A DNA stretch of 64,000 nt, from positions 124,001 through 188,000 of the forward strand of contig NZ_JAHLQO010000005.1 in the NCBI RefSeq assembly GCF_018919265.1, given 5' to 3'. Position 1 is the stretch's first letter; each line of letters opens with the position of its first letter. This DNA comes from Peptoniphilus ovalis (GTDB taxonomy: Bacteria > Bacillota > Clostridia > Tissierellales > Peptoniphilaceae). A program made the position numbers and the translations under genes. The notes beneath the pieces are model-generated. The model was given only the letters and a program-made list of their open reading frames with translations, had not been told where the DNA came from and did no database searches. Of the stretch, positions 17,407-26,275 are shown one piece after another.

Positions 17407-18825
17407 ATGATTAAATTTAATTTGTATAAAGAGGGTGGACTAAAAGTTCACTTTTTAAAAAAAGATGAAACAATAGAAGAATTTAAAAGTTTTCTTGATA
17501 AAAAAGAATTTTCAGGAAAATTAAAAGAAATTTTATATCTTCCAAGTGCTAATGAAGACTCTCATGTATTCCTTGGACTTGGTGAAGATGAAATTAAACT
17601 TGAAGATATAAGAAATATTTTCTTTGATCTTGGAAATTTATTTAGAAAAAATAAAGAGCATGAAGTAGAAATTAAAATGCCAGAGCTTGGAATTTGCAAC
17701 AAAAAGACAATTATGGCAGCATATGAAGGACTTCGTCACAGTGAATATAATTTCACTAAGAAATCTGATGCAAAAGATGAAGATTTTGAACTTACAGTGA
17801 ATTATTCAGCTTTTAAGGGACCTGAAGAAAAGTTAAGACAAGGTCTTGATACTATGGAAAATATTATGGATGGAGTTTTCCTTGCAAGAAATCTTGTAAA
17901 TGAAACTGCAAATATAATTTATCCAGAAACTCTTGCTAACATTGCAAAGGAAAAGCTTGAATCTGTTGGAGTAAAAGTTACAGTTTATGAAGAAGATGAA
18001 ATCGAAAAAATTGGCATGAAGGCCTTTTTAAATGTTGCAAGAGGTGCAACTAATAGACCAAGGCTTATTGTCATGGAAATTAATAATTCCGATGATGAAA
18101 AAATGGCCCTTGTTGGTAAGGGACTAACTTATGACTCAGGTGGATACAATATTAAATCCCCATCAGGAATGAATTTCATGCACTGCGACATGGGTGGAGC
18201 TGGAACAGTAATTGGAACAATGTATGCCCTTGGAAAATCAAAGGCAAAAGTAAATGTAGTTGCAGTTGTGGCAGCTTGTGAAAATATGATTTCAGGAACA
18301 TCTTACAAATCTGGTGACATAATTGATTCTATGAAAGGACTAACTATTGAAGTTCTTAACACTGATGCAGAGGGAAGAATCACACTTGCAGATGCAGTTC
18401 ACTATGCTACAAATGATTTAGGTGCAAAGAAAATAATTGATTTAGCAACACTTACTGGAGCAGTAACAATTGCTCTTGGAGAAGAATACACTGGAGCTGT
18501 TACTAATGATGAAGAGTTTTATAAAGAAGTATTAGAAGCAGCAAAAGTTTCTGGAGAAAAAATCTGGGCATTCCCATATGATGATGCTTATAAAAATCTG
18601 AACAAATCTGAAGTCGCAGATTTAAGAAATACAACTGGAAGAGATGCAGGATCAATCACTGCGGGACTTTTTGTGGGAGAATTTGTAAAAGAAAACACAC
18701 CTTGGGTTCACTTAGACATTGCAGGTACAGCTTATAAAAATAAAGCTGAAGGGTATCTACCTAAGAGAGCAACTGGTGTGCATGTAAAGACTTTATTTAA
18801 TTTATTAAATCCAACAGATTGCTAA
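17407..18825 (+). CDS. pepA: M17 leucyl aminopeptidase
   Basis: 472-residue cytosolic exopeptidase that removes N-terminal residues using two metal ions. The metal site is intact: VGKGLTYDSGG (Lys and Asp ligands), HCDMGGAG (Asp), and NTDAEGRITLADA (Asp, Glu and the catalytic Arg). N-terminal domain is typical and ends near residue 160. RBS AGAGGTG precedes the ATG. Likely supplies amino acids in a peptide-fermenting lifestyle. Followed by its own terminator. Confidence 0.95.
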   Translation: MIKFNLYKEGGLKVHFLKKDETIEEFKSFLDKKEFSGKLKEILYLPSANEDSHVFLGLGEDEIKLEDIRNIFFDLGNLFRKNKEHEVEIKMPELGICNKKTIMAAYEGLRHSEYNFTKKSDAKDEDFELTVNYSAFKGPEEKLRQGLDTMENIMDGVFLARNLVNETANIIYPETLANIAKEKLESVGVKVTVYEEDEIEKIGMKAFLNVARGATNRPRLIVMEINNSDDEKMALVGKGLTYDSGGYNIKSPSGMNFMHCDMGGAGTVIGTMYALGKSKAKVNVVAVVAACENMISGTSYKSGDIIDSMKGLTIEVLNTDAEGRITLADAVHYATNDLGAKKIIDLATLTGAVTIALGEEYTGAVTNDEEFYKEVLEAAKVSGEKIWAFPYDDAYKNLNKSEVADLRNTTGRDAGSITAGLFVGEFVKENTPWVHLDIAGTAYKNKAEGYLPKRATGVHVKTLFNLLNPTDC

Positions 18826-18864
18826 AATAATTTAATTAGAAAATTTAAAAATAATATTAGAAAT

Positions 18865-18893
18865 GGGTTGTTTTAACAAACAGCCCGTTTTTA
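18865..18893 (+). terminator. intrinsic terminator of pepA
   Basis: GGGTTGTTT, loop TAAC, AAACAGCCC followed by GTTTTTATTTT. Includes one G-U pair. Confidence 0.88.
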
Positions 18894-18901
18894 TTTTAAT
18901 A

Positions 18902-18940
18902 GGGACAGTCCCCTTTTAAACTTGGTCAGGGACAGTCCCT
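18902..18940. repeat. two GGGACAGTCCC palindromes (REP-like)
   Basis: GGGACAGTCCC at 18902-18912 and AGGGACAGTCCCT at 18928-18940, with TTAAACTTGGTC between. The same spacer word TTAAACTTGGT precedes the single copy at 19289-19301, so spacer and palindrome have moved together. Confidence 0.85.
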
Positions 18941-19005
18941 GAATTACTATTGACACCCACGTTTTTTTTGATAACATTTTCATATAATATAAGGAGGTTT
19001 TATTT

Positions 19006-19225
19006 ATGAATAATACTAGAGTTCCTGATTACCATTGTCATCCTGCTTGGGGCGATACTTGCCAAGACTAATATGAAATTTAATATTAAAATTGTAATTA
19101 TAGCTATTTTCATAGGAGCTATATTATCACTCATTATTAATGGAATATTTGAAGGAATAGTTGGTAAAGACATAAAGAGTTTTACATCCAATAAAGTAAA
19201 AACCTATATAACAAATACAAAATAA
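19006..19225 (+). pseudogene. short membrane ORF, apparently frameshifted
   Basis: AAGGAGG precedes an ATG at 19006 that opens only a 21-codon peptide (MNNTRVPDYHCHPAWGDTCQD, stop at 19069-19071). From 19010 the +1 frame is open to a stop at 19223-19225 and encodes a hydrophobic segment, FLITIVILLGAILAK, then MKFNIKIVIIAIFIGAILSL and a polar tail. The strong ribosome site joined to a hydrophobic downstream frame suggests one small two-helix membrane protein broken by a one-base change near 19021. Alternatives are a real 21-residue peptide, or a 50-residue protein from the ATG at 19073, which lacks a ribosome site. Confidence 0.45.
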
Positions 19226-19245
19226 AATTTATAAAAAAATGAAAA

Positions 19246-19278
19246 TGGGCTGTCCTAAAGGACAGCCCATTATTTTTT
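19246..19278 (+). terminator. strong intrinsic terminator
   Basis: TGGGCTGTCC, loop TAAA, GGACAGCCCA, then TTATTTTTT. It follows the small broken ORF. The stem core GGGCTGTCC/GGACAGCCC is shared with the hairpin at 48909-48932, so the hairpin itself may be a repeat that doubles as a terminator. Confidence 0.85.
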
Positions 19279-19288
19279 AAACTTGGTA

Positions 19289-19301
19289 AGGGACAGTCCC
19301 T
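19289..19301. repeat. single GGGACAGTCCC palindrome (REP-like)
   Basis: AGGGACAGTCCCT preceded by TTAAACTTGGTA, as in the 18902-18940 pair. Confidence 0.8.
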
Positions 19302-19363
19302 GAAATTTTTAAAATCTTATTAGAGTGCAACTACTTCTTGAAGTGTAAAAATCAAAATAATTT

Positions 19364-19910
19364 TTGACAATAATTAACCGACTTATCAAGTAGTAAGCAA
19401 AAAGGTCGAAGACGTTTCGCGACTCATGAAAAAAAGCTCCTTATTCAGTCACTTTTTTTCATTCGCATGCATAAGGTTATTCATCAACTCAGACTCTTAG
19501 CAGTCTTCGTTGTGAATATCGTTAATCTCGTGACTTGTCACTCGATTAACTACCATTAAAATTTTCAATTGTTTGAGCGAACGCAGTGAGTGAGTTTGCT
19601 TGACCTAACTCAATTTGTGAAACAAATTGTAAGTAGGTCAGCGGCAACCACTTGCCAACGAGAGGAGTGAAGCGAACTCGAGTTGGTGCAAGTGTCTGAC
19701 TAAGAAAATTTAGTCGGAGACCTTTTTGCGTATTAATGGGACGGGCCCCTACCAGGCCGTTTAGGTGTAAAAGGGATGCTCGAAGGGGAAAAGGAAGATT
19801 CGGATGAAGCCCTAGCCAAAATCTTTGATTTTGTTGCAGGTCTCATGCCACTATTTGTCCAAATCTTTGATTTGGGTACAAATATCGGCTACGTCCTAAT
19901 TCCCCTTCGA
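19364..19910 (+). repeat. large structured intergenic element, copy 2 (longest)
   Basis: Plus-strand copy. Order: flank CAATAATTAACCGACTT; stem I closed by GCAAAAAGGTC (19397-19407) and GACCTTTTTGC (19719-19729); spacer with CGGGCCCCTACCAGGC; stem II closed by TCGAAGGGGAA (19780-19790) and TTCCCCTTCGA (19900-19910). Nested inside stem I are hairpins CAATTTGT/ACAAATTG and CACTTGCCAACGAG/CTCGAGTTGGTGCAAGTG, and a module GGTTATTCATCAACTCA related to the array at 60131-60880. Inside stem II is the module CCCTAGCC ... GTTGCAGG. There is no open reading frame with a ribosome site. Remaining 19911-19983 is AT-rich. Confidence 0.82.
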
Positions 19911-19983
19911 AAATGAATATAGAGCTATAAGTTTTAAAATATTTAATCAAAATAATGAATTATAAAACATATGTATGTAATTA

Positions 19984-20016
19984 AAAAATCTGTTAGAGTT
20001 TAACCCCTAACAGATT
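19984..20016 (-). terminator. intrinsic terminator of hppA
   Basis: Read on the minus strand: AATCTGTTAG, loop, CTAACAGATTTTTTAATT. Seven bases past the hppA stop. Confidence 0.9.
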
Positions 20017-20023
20017 ATTTTAA

Positions 20024-22027
20024 TTATAGTAATATTCCACCATATGCTACGAATAATGGTGCGAATACAAGAGATACAACAGTTATAAGTTTTACTAAAA
20101 TATTAAGTGAAGGTCCTGATGTATCTTTAAATGGATCTCCTACAGTATCTCCAGTTACAGCAGCTTTATGAGCTTCTGAACCTTTACCACCGTGAGCTCC
20201 ACCTTCTATATATTTCTTAGCATTATCCCATGCACCACCGGCATTTGACATAAAGATTGCCATTAATACACCTGTGATTAGAGAGCCTGCTTGAAGTCCA
20301 CCTAGTGCTTCTGTTCCAAGAAGAAGTCCAACTAATACTGGAACAACTACTGCGATAAGTCCTGGTACAACCATTTCTTTAAGTGCAGCACCTGTAGAAA
20401 TATCAACACAAGTTGCGTATTCTGGAGTTGCTTTTCCTTCCATAATTCCTGGAATTTCTCTAAATTGTCTTCTTACTTCATCAATCATTTCTGAAGCTGC
20501 TTTACCTACAGCTGACATAGTCATTGCTGAGAAAGCAAATGGAAGCATACCACCAATAAATGTTGCTGCTATAACTTCTGGCTTAGAAACGTCGATTCCT
20601 TGAAGTCCTGTTGCATTGATATAAGATACGAATAATGCAAGAGCTGTAAGTGCTGCAGAACCAATTGCAAATCCCTTACCAATTGCTGCTGTTGTGTTAC
20701 CTACAGCATCAAGTGAGTCAGTTATATCACGAACATCTTCTGGAAGTTCACACATTTCTGCGATACCACCAGCATTATCTGCGATAGGTCCGTAAGCATC
20801 TACTGCAATTGTCATACCTGTTGTTGAAAGCATACCAACTGCTGCAAGTGCAATTCCGTAAAGTCCATAAATAGCTTCTGTAGCTCCGCCTGCTCCGATG
20901 TAAGCTGCAATTATTCCTGCTGCTATTACAACGATTGGCCAAACTGTTGACATCATACCAACGGAAAGTCCAGCGATAATATTTGTAGAAGCTCCTGTTT
21001 CAGATTCTGCTCCAATTCTCTTAACTGGTGCATAATCTTCTGATGTATAGTATTCTGTAAATTTAGAAATAATAAGTCCAACTACAATACCAATGATAAC
21101 TGGTGCAAATGGTGTAAATGAACCAAAAATGTAATTAGATAAAAGTGCTGAAGCAATCATTGTTACAATTGCTGATACATATTCTCCAGTGTTAAGAGCT
21201 TTTTGTGGATTTTTGTCTCCTTTTACAAAGAATGCTGCTACAATTGATGCTAAAATACCAACTGTTGCAACAAGAAGTCCAAAAGTAACTCCATTTGTTC
21301 CATAAGCTACAACTCCAAGAGTGATAACTGATAGAAGTGCTCCAACATAAGATTCGAATAAGTCAGCTCCCATTCCTGCAACGTCCCCAACATTGTCTCC
21401 AACGTTATCTGCAATAACTGCAGGGTTTCTTGGGTCATCTTCAGGAATTCCTGCTTCAACTTTACCTACAAGGTCAGCCCCAACGTCTGCTGCCTTAGTG
21501 TAGATTCCTCCACCAACTCTTGCAAAAAGTGCAATTGATGAAGCTCCTAATGAGAATCCTGTGATGATTTCTGTTTGACCATCTGTTAAGAAGTAAGCTA
21601 CTGATATACCAATGATGCCAAGACCTACTACACACATCCCCATTACTACACCACCTGAAAAAGCTACATCAAGTGCTTTTCCAAGTCCTGATTTCCAAGC
21701 TGCGTTTGCAGTTCTGACATTTGCCTTAGTGGCAACTCTCATTCCTACATAACCAGCTGCAACTGAGAATATTGCTCCTGCAACAAAACAAATTGCAGTT
21801 GGAACTGATTTTAATCCCACTGCTAAGATAATTGCAAGTACGATTACAAATACTACAAGAGCTCTGTATTCTCTAGTTAAAAATGCCATTGCTCCTTCGG
21901 AAATGTAAGAAGAAATTTCTTTCATTCTTTCATTACCTGGGTCTTGCTTAGATACAAAGCTTGCCTTATAAGCTGCGAATAATAAAGCTAAAACCCCAAC
22001 AATAGGAGCTAGATATAAAATATCCAT
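20024..22027 (-). CDS. hppA: membrane-bound ion-pumping pyrophosphatase
   Basis: 667 residues, about 16 membrane helices. It couples pyrophosphate hydrolysis to H+ or Na+ export. The pyrophosphate-binding motif [35 protein letters not shown], cited here by its parts [16 protein letters not shown] and DNVGDNVGD, is complete. The determinant [10 protein letters not shown] carries Ala where K+-independent enzymes have Lys, so this belongs to the K+-dependent subfamily; Na+ pumping is common there in anaerobes, but the ion is not proven. Directly downstream of secG. It recovers energy from biosynthetic pyrophosphate, useful in fermenters. Confidence 0.95.
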   Translation of the reverse strand: MDILYLAPIVGVLALLFAAYKASFVSKQDPGNERMKEISSYISEGAMAFLTREYRALVVFVIVLAIILAVGLKSVPTAICFVAGAIFSVAAGYVGMRVATKANVRTANAAWKSGLGKALDVAFSGGVVMGMCVVGLGIIGISVAYFLTDGQTEIITGFSLGASSIALFARVGGGIYTKAADVGADLVGKVEAGIPEDDPRNPAVIADNVGDNVGDVAGMGADLFESYVGALLSVITLGVVAYGTNGVTFGLLVATVGILASIVAAFFVKGDKNPQKALNTGEYVSAIVTMIASALLSNYIFGSFTPFAPVIIGIVVGLIISKFTEYYTSEDYAPVKRIGAESETGASTNIIAGLSVGMMSTVWPIVVIAAGIIAAYIGAGGATEAIYGLYGIALAAVGMLSTTGMTIAVDAYGPIADNAGGIAEMCELPEDVRDITDSLDAVGNTTAAIGKGFAIGSAALTALALFVSYINATGLQGIDVSKPEVIAATFIGGMLPFAFSAMTMSAVGKAASEMIDEVRRQFREIPGIMEGKATPEYATCVDISTGAALKEMVVPGLIAVVVPVLVGLLLGTEALGGLQAGSLITGVLMAIFMSNAGGAWDNAKKYIEGGAHGGKGSEAHKAAVTGDTVGDPFKDTSGPSLNILVKLITVVSLVFAPLFVAYGGILL

Positions 22028-22058
22028 TGCCGTAAATCCTCCTTAAATTTTTTTGAAA

Positions 22059-22283
22059 TTAAATTGCTGCAAGTACAATAAGCGCAATTGCAAAAACAAT
22101 ACTAGTTGTAATAACAATTCTGTTTTGAATGTCTTTTTTACTTGAACCTTTATAATTACCCCAAGAGCTAGTTTCTTCACCTTGAAGAGTTCCTAGACCT
22201 GCTTGTTCAGATTCCATTTGTGCAACTATAGCTATTACGATAATGCTAGCAATTATAATTATAATAGATAATAAAGTTTGCAA
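22059..22283 (-). CDS. secG: preprotein translocase subunit SecG
   Basis: 74 residues: an N-terminal hydrophobic helix (LLSIIIIIASIIVIAIVAQ), a Gly-rich linker AGLGTLQGEETSSWGNYKG, a charged patch SSKKDIQNRI, and a second helix. This is the SecG plan, although the Gly linker is divergent from the usual SGA-x-GGG form. It would assist SecYE in protein export. It is placed 31 bases upstream of hppA on the same strand. Confidence 0.75.
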   Translation of the reverse strand: MQTLLSIIIIIASIIVIAIVAQMESEQAGLGTLQGEETSSWGNYKGSSKKDIQNRIVITTSIVFAIALIVLAAI

Positions 22284-22374
22284 ACTTAAACCTCCCTTAA
22301 ATTTCTATAACATATAGATTCTATCACAGTAAACCTCTAGATTCAACGAAATAATCTTAATTTATGGCAATTTT

Positions 22375-22962
22375 TTAACAAATCTCTTTAGAAATTTCTG
22401 CTTCTATTTCATCTTCTTTCTCTTGCATTGCAATAAGAGTTTTTGTAATTAGTTCATCTAGTTCCCAGCCAAGCATTTCTGCTCCATTTTTTATGACATC
22501 TCTTGAGCAACCTGCTGCAAATTTCTTGTCTTTAAACTTTTTCTTAACACTTTTTAAATTCATATCCTTTGTGCTTTTTGATGGTCTCATAAGAGATGTA
22601 GCATAGATAAGTCCTGTAAGCTCATCAGTTGCATAAAGCACCTTTTCCATAAATAACTCAGGCTCAACATCAGTACAAATTTCATATCCGTGAGAAACAA
22701 TGGAATGAATTAGCTCATCAGTTCCCCCATTTTCTCTAAGAATTTGTGGCGTATTGTCTAGATGAGTTTCTGGATATTTTTCAAAATCCACATCGTGTAG
22801 TAGTCCTACAATTTTCCAGTAGTCTTCATTTTCTGCATCGTATTCTTTTGCAAAATGACCCATGACATTTTCAAGTGTAACTGCATGTCTAATGTGAAAC
22901 TCATCCTTGTTGTATTCTTTTAAAAGACTCATCGCTTTTTCTCTTGTAAATCCTGATTGCAT
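22375..22962 (-). CDS. HD-domain hydrolase
   Basis: 195 residues. The HD metal site is visible as H in RHAVTLENVM, HD in GLLHDVDFEKYPE and H in IVSHGYE, with D in YATDELTGL later. This pattern matches the YqeK-unrelated HD family of putative phosphohydrolases often annotated as hydrolases or HAD-like by mistake. The C-terminal EKEDEIEAEISKEI is helical. Substrate unknown. Confidence 0.85.
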   Translation of the reverse strand: MQSGFTREKAMSLLKEYNKDEFHIRHAVTLENVMGHFAKEYDAENEDYWKIVGLLHDVDFEKYPETHLDNTPQILRENGGTDELIHSIVSHGYEICTDVEPELFMEKVLYATDELTGLIYATSLMRPSKSTKDMNLKSVKKKFKDKKFAAGCSRDVIKNGAEMLGWELDELITKTLIAMQEKEDEIEAEISKEIC

Positions 22963-23101
22963 ATTATCATCTCCAAACTATTTTAAAATATTTTAACACA
23001 TTTGGACTTTGTATCACAAATTTAGAAATAATCATACTATGGTTTCACTTTTTGTCGGCTGTGAGATATAATAAAAGTGACGAATATAAGAGGAGGTTTA
23101 T

Positions 23102-24121
23102 ATGAAAAATAATGTTGGCATAATGGGTTTTGGTAGAATTGGAAGAGATGCTCTAAGAATATGGGCTCTTCGCGAAAATAAAGAATTCAACATAACTCAT
23201 GTTGCTGTTAGAAATGTAGAAAAAACTTTAAAGGAAAGAACTCATCTATTTAAATTCGACTCAATTTATAGAACTTATCCTGGCGAAATTGAATTTACAG
23301 AAGATGGAATGGTTGTAGATGGCCATAAAATTACCTTTGTTGAATCAAAGACTCCAGAAGAAATGAACTGGAGAGAACTTGGCGTTGATGTAGTTATTGA
23401 CTCATCAGGTGCTTTTAAAGACGAAGAACAAGCTAAGGGTCACATCAAGGCTGGAGCAAAAAAAGTTGTCCTAACTTCTCCAGGAAAGGGCGACATTCTT
23501 ACAGTAGTTATGGGTGTTAATGATGATAAATACGACGCAGAAAAACACGACATCATTTCAAATGCAAGTTGTACTACAAACTGTCTTGCTCCTATTACAA
23601 AAGTTGTCCTTGATAACTTTGGAATTAAAAAGGGACTTATGTCTACAGTTCATGCATATACTAATGACCAAAACATTCACGATGCTGTCCACAAAAAGGA
23701 TATGAGAAGAGCAAGAATGGGTGCTGAAAATATAATTCCAACTTCAACTGGAGCTGCAAAGGCAGTTGGAAAAGTTATTCCAGAAGTTGATGGAATCTTA
23801 ACAGGATTTGCTCTTAGAGTTCCAGTTCCAACAGGATCACTTGTTGATGTAACTTTCGAACTTGAAAAAGAAGCTACAAAAGAAGAAATCAATGCTGCAA
23901 TTAAAAAAGCATCAGAAAATGAATTAAAGGGAATTCTAGAATATTCAGAAGATGAACTTGTATCTTCAGATATTATTGGAAACAAACACTCGTCAATATT
24001 TGATTCTCTTCTTACAACAGTTAACGGAAATATGGTTAAACTAATCTCTTGGTATGACAACGAATGGGGTTATACTGAAAGAGTTATAGACTTAACAGAA
24101 AAAATTGTAAAATCACTTTAA
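23102..24121 (+). CDS. gap: glyceraldehyde-3-phosphate dehydrogenase, type I
   Basis: 339-residue glycolytic enzyme converting glyceraldehyde-3-phosphate, phosphate and NAD to 1,3-bisphosphoglycerate. N-terminal Rossmann GFGRIGRDALR, the catalytic Cys in SNASCTTNCLAP, and VHAYTNDQ and WYDNEWGYTERV near the end are all intact. RBS AGAGGAGG. It stands alone with its own terminator rather than beside pgk/tpi. Confidence 0.96.
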   Translation: MKNNVGIMGFGRIGRDALRIWALRENKEFNITHVAVRNVEKTLKERTHLFKFDSIYRTYPGEIEFTEDGMVVDGHKITFVESKTPEEMNWRELGVDVVIDSSGAFKDEEQAKGHIKAGAKKVVLTSPGKGDILTVVMGVNDDKYDAEKHDIISNASCTTNCLAPITKVVLDNFGIKKGLMSTVHAYTNDQNIHDAVHKKDMRRARMGAENIIPTSTGAAKAVGKVIPEVDGILTGFALRVPVPTGSLVDVTFELEKEATKEEINAAIKKASENELKGILEYSEDELVSSDIIGNKHSSIFDSLLTTVNGNMVKLISWYDNEWGYTERVIDLTEKIVKSL

Positions 24122-24125
24122 TCAT

Positions 24126-24149
24126 AAGCTGCCTAGTGCAGCTTTTTTA
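24126..24149 (+). terminator. intrinsic terminator of gap
   Basis: AAGCTGC, loop CTAGT, GCAGCTT, then TTTTT, four bases after the stop. Confidence 0.92.
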
Positions 24150-24219
24150 TTTTGTTAAATTATAATAATTGGGATATATATTATAGTAGAAACGAAATGA
24201 AAAAAAGAAAGGAAGTATT

Positions 24220-25080
24220 ATGAATAAAGATTATTTTAAATTAACAGGCGAGAAAATAAATATCGAAGATTTAAGCAGAGAAATTGTGAGTGATTCTAAA
24301 GATGAAGAAATTAAAAAAGAATTATATGATGAACTTGTCCCTAAACTAAGAGAACTCCATGCGAAATTATTTGCAGAAGCAAAGTACGGAATCTTAGTTG
24401 TGCTTCAAGCAATAGATGCCGCAGGAAAAGATGAAATTATTAAATATATTTTTTCAAACCTAACACCACAAGGACTAAAAAATACTTCCTTTGGTAAGCC
24501 AACGGAAGAAGAAGAGAGCCACGATTATTTGTGGAGAATAAATAAGGGACTTCCTAAACGTGGAGAAATTGCGATACTAAATCGTTCTTATTACGAAGAC
24601 ATTATCTCTCCAAAAATTTATGACACACTTGATAGTCTTCCAGATGAAATAAAAAATGATCCAGAACTTTGGAACAAGAGATACAAGCAATTAAATAATT
24701 TTGAAGAGTATTTAGATGAAAATGGATTTAAAGTTGTTAAATTTTATTTCCACGTTTCTAAAGATGAACAAAGAAAAAGACTTCTTGAAAGAATTGAAGA
24801 CAGTACAAAAAATCACGAATTTTCATTTTCTGATTTAGAAGATAGAGATAATTGGGATAAATATCAAAAAGCTTTTGAAGAAATGCTTAACAATACATCA
24901 ACTGAAATTGCTCCATGGTATGTGCTTCCAGCGGATAACCCTTGGTATTCAAGAAAAGTTGCAACACTTGCACTAATTGATGTGATTAAGAAGATTAATC
25001 CTAAGTTTCCTGAGTTTTCTGCCGAGGATAAAGAAAAAGCAGAAAAAATTGCCGAGCAACTAAAAAATAAGGAGATTTAA
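24220..25080 (+). CDS. ppk2: polyphosphate kinase 2 family protein
   Basis: 286 residues. PPK2 enzymes phosphorylate nucleotides with polyphosphate. The P-loop is AIDAAGKDE (about 64-72), Walker B is ILNRSYYEDI, and the lid contains RKRLLERIEDSTKNHEFSFSDLEDR, shown here by its ends RKRLLERIED and FSDLEDR. PADNPWYSRK is a conserved PPK2 motif. As a single-domain enzyme it may phosphorylate AMP or ADP; the class (I to III) was not resolved. RBS GAAAGGAAG. No exopolyphosphatase or ppk1 is nearby. Confidence 0.92.
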   Translation: MNKDYFKLTGEKINIEDLSREIVSDSKDEEIKKELYDELVPKLRELHAKLFAEAKYGILVVLQAIDAAGKDEIIKYIFSNLTPQGLKNTSFGKPTEEEESHDYLWRINKGLPKRGEIAILNRSYYEDIISPKIYDTLDSLPDEIKNDPELWNKRYKQLNNFEEYLDENGFKVVKFYFHVSKDEQRKRLLERIEDSTKNHEFSFSDLEDRDNWDKYQKAFEEMLNNTSTEIAPWYVLPADNPWYSRKVATLALIDVIKKINPKFPEFSAEDKEKAEKIAEQLKNKEI

Positions 25081-25179
25081 TTTTTTAAAAAAATTAAGAT
25101 AAAGATTTTGTTTTAATATTTTTTTAATTTTAAAACATAGTTAAAAATAAACTTAATATTTATAGTAGGGTATGTAACT

Positions 25180-25470
25180 GTGCCTAATAAGCAAAAAAAT
25201 TGGTCATGCGTTAAAAATTTTCAACTGTTTGAGCGAGCGTAGCGAAGCGAGTTTGCTTGACCTAACTCAATTTGTGCAACAAATTGTAAGTAGGTCAGCG
25301 GCAACCACTTGCCAACGAGAGAAACGAAGTGAACTCGAGTTGTTGCAAGTGTCTGACTAAGAAAATTTAGCATGGCCGATTTTTTTGGACATTCAGCAGC
25401 GTTTGGGTGTTAAGGGGTGGCTTGGAAGGGAAAAGGACGATCGCAACGTCCTAATTCCCCTCCAAAGTAA
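25180..25470 (+). repeat. large structured intergenic element, copy 3
   Basis: Plus-strand copy. Stem I is closed by AAAAAAATTGGTCATG (from 25193) and CATGGCCGATTTTTTT (25371-25386). This differs in sequence from copies 1 and 2 yet still pairs, through G-U and changed pairs. The inner hairpins CTCAATTTGT/ACAAATTG and CACTTGCCAACGAG/CTCGAGTTGTTGCAAGTG are shared with copy 2. Stem II, CTTGGAAGGG/CCCCTCCAAAG, is short here with loop ATCGCAA. The spacer has lost the CGGGCCCC word. No coding support. 25081-25179 and 25471-25522 are AT-rich with nothing evident. Confidence 0.82.
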
Positions 25471-25522
25471 AAGAAAAAGTTTTATCTGTTCATAAATCCT
25501 TAATTTTAAAATTCATTATAAA

Positions 25523-26275
25523 TTAATATATAGCTACAGGGCCATGTGGACCATTAATTATTTCTATATCTGTATCAAATATTTCTGAAAGCACTTCTTT
25601 TCTCATCACTTCTTCAGGCTTTCCAAATTTTATCACTTGTCCTTCTTTCATGCAAAGTATATAATCTGAATATTTTGCGGCAAAGTTAATGTCGTGAAGC
25701 ACTGTAACTATTGTCTTTTTAAATTCTCTTGTTATTTTGTAAAGGTGATTTAACATTTCTTGTGATCTTCTAATGTCTAAATTATTTAGAGGCTCATCTA
25801 AAAGCACATAATCTGTCTCCTGCGCAAGAACCATTGCTACATAGACTCTCTGTCTCTGTCCTCCAGAAAGCTCATCTAGATATCTATTCTCAAGTTCTTT
25901 TAGCCCAAGAAAATCAATATACTTTGAAATTATCTCTTCATCTTCTGTATTTATTCTTCCCTTAGAGTACGGAAATCTTCCAAATCCAACGAGTTGTCTT
26001 ACAGTTAATTTTGTAACGAAGTGATTCTCCTGTCTTAGAATTGCAATTTTCTTTGCAAGTAAATCTGTCTTTGTCGTATCAATGTTATTTTCTTCAATAA
26101 ATATATTTCCGCCATCTTTATCTAAAAGCCTTCCTACCATTAGAAGTGTCGTGGACTTTCCGGCTCCATTTGGTCCAATAATTGATGTAAATCCTCCCTT
26201 TGGAATTTCTAAATCAATTGGTCCAATTTTAACTTCCTTTGAATAATTTTTCTCTAGATTTTCTATTTTTATCAT
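25523..26275 (-). CDS. iron-siderophore ABC transporter ATP-binding protein
   Basis: 250 residues. Walker A GPNGAGKSTTL (about 34-44), Q-loop RQENHF, signature LSGGQRQRV, Walker B YVLLDEPLNNLD and H-loop VLHDINFA are all present. It most resembles the YclP/CeuD/FecE ATPases for ferric siderophore or haem uptake. Last gene of a four-gene operon (binding protein, two permeases, ATPase), overlapping the preceding permease by 4 bases. Confidence 0.93.
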   Translation of the reverse strand: MIKIENLEKNYSKEVKIGPIDLEIPKGGFTSIIGPNGAGKSTTLLMVGRLLDKDGGNIFIEENNIDTTKTDLLAKKIAILRQENHFVTKLTVRQLVGFGRFPYSKGRINTEDEEIISKYIDFLGLKELENRYLDELSGGQRQRVYVAMVLAQETDYVLLDEPLNNLDIRRSQEMLNHLYKITREFKKTIVTVLHDINFAAKYSDYILCMKEGQVIKFGKPEEVMRKEVLSEIFDTDIEIINGPHGPVAIY

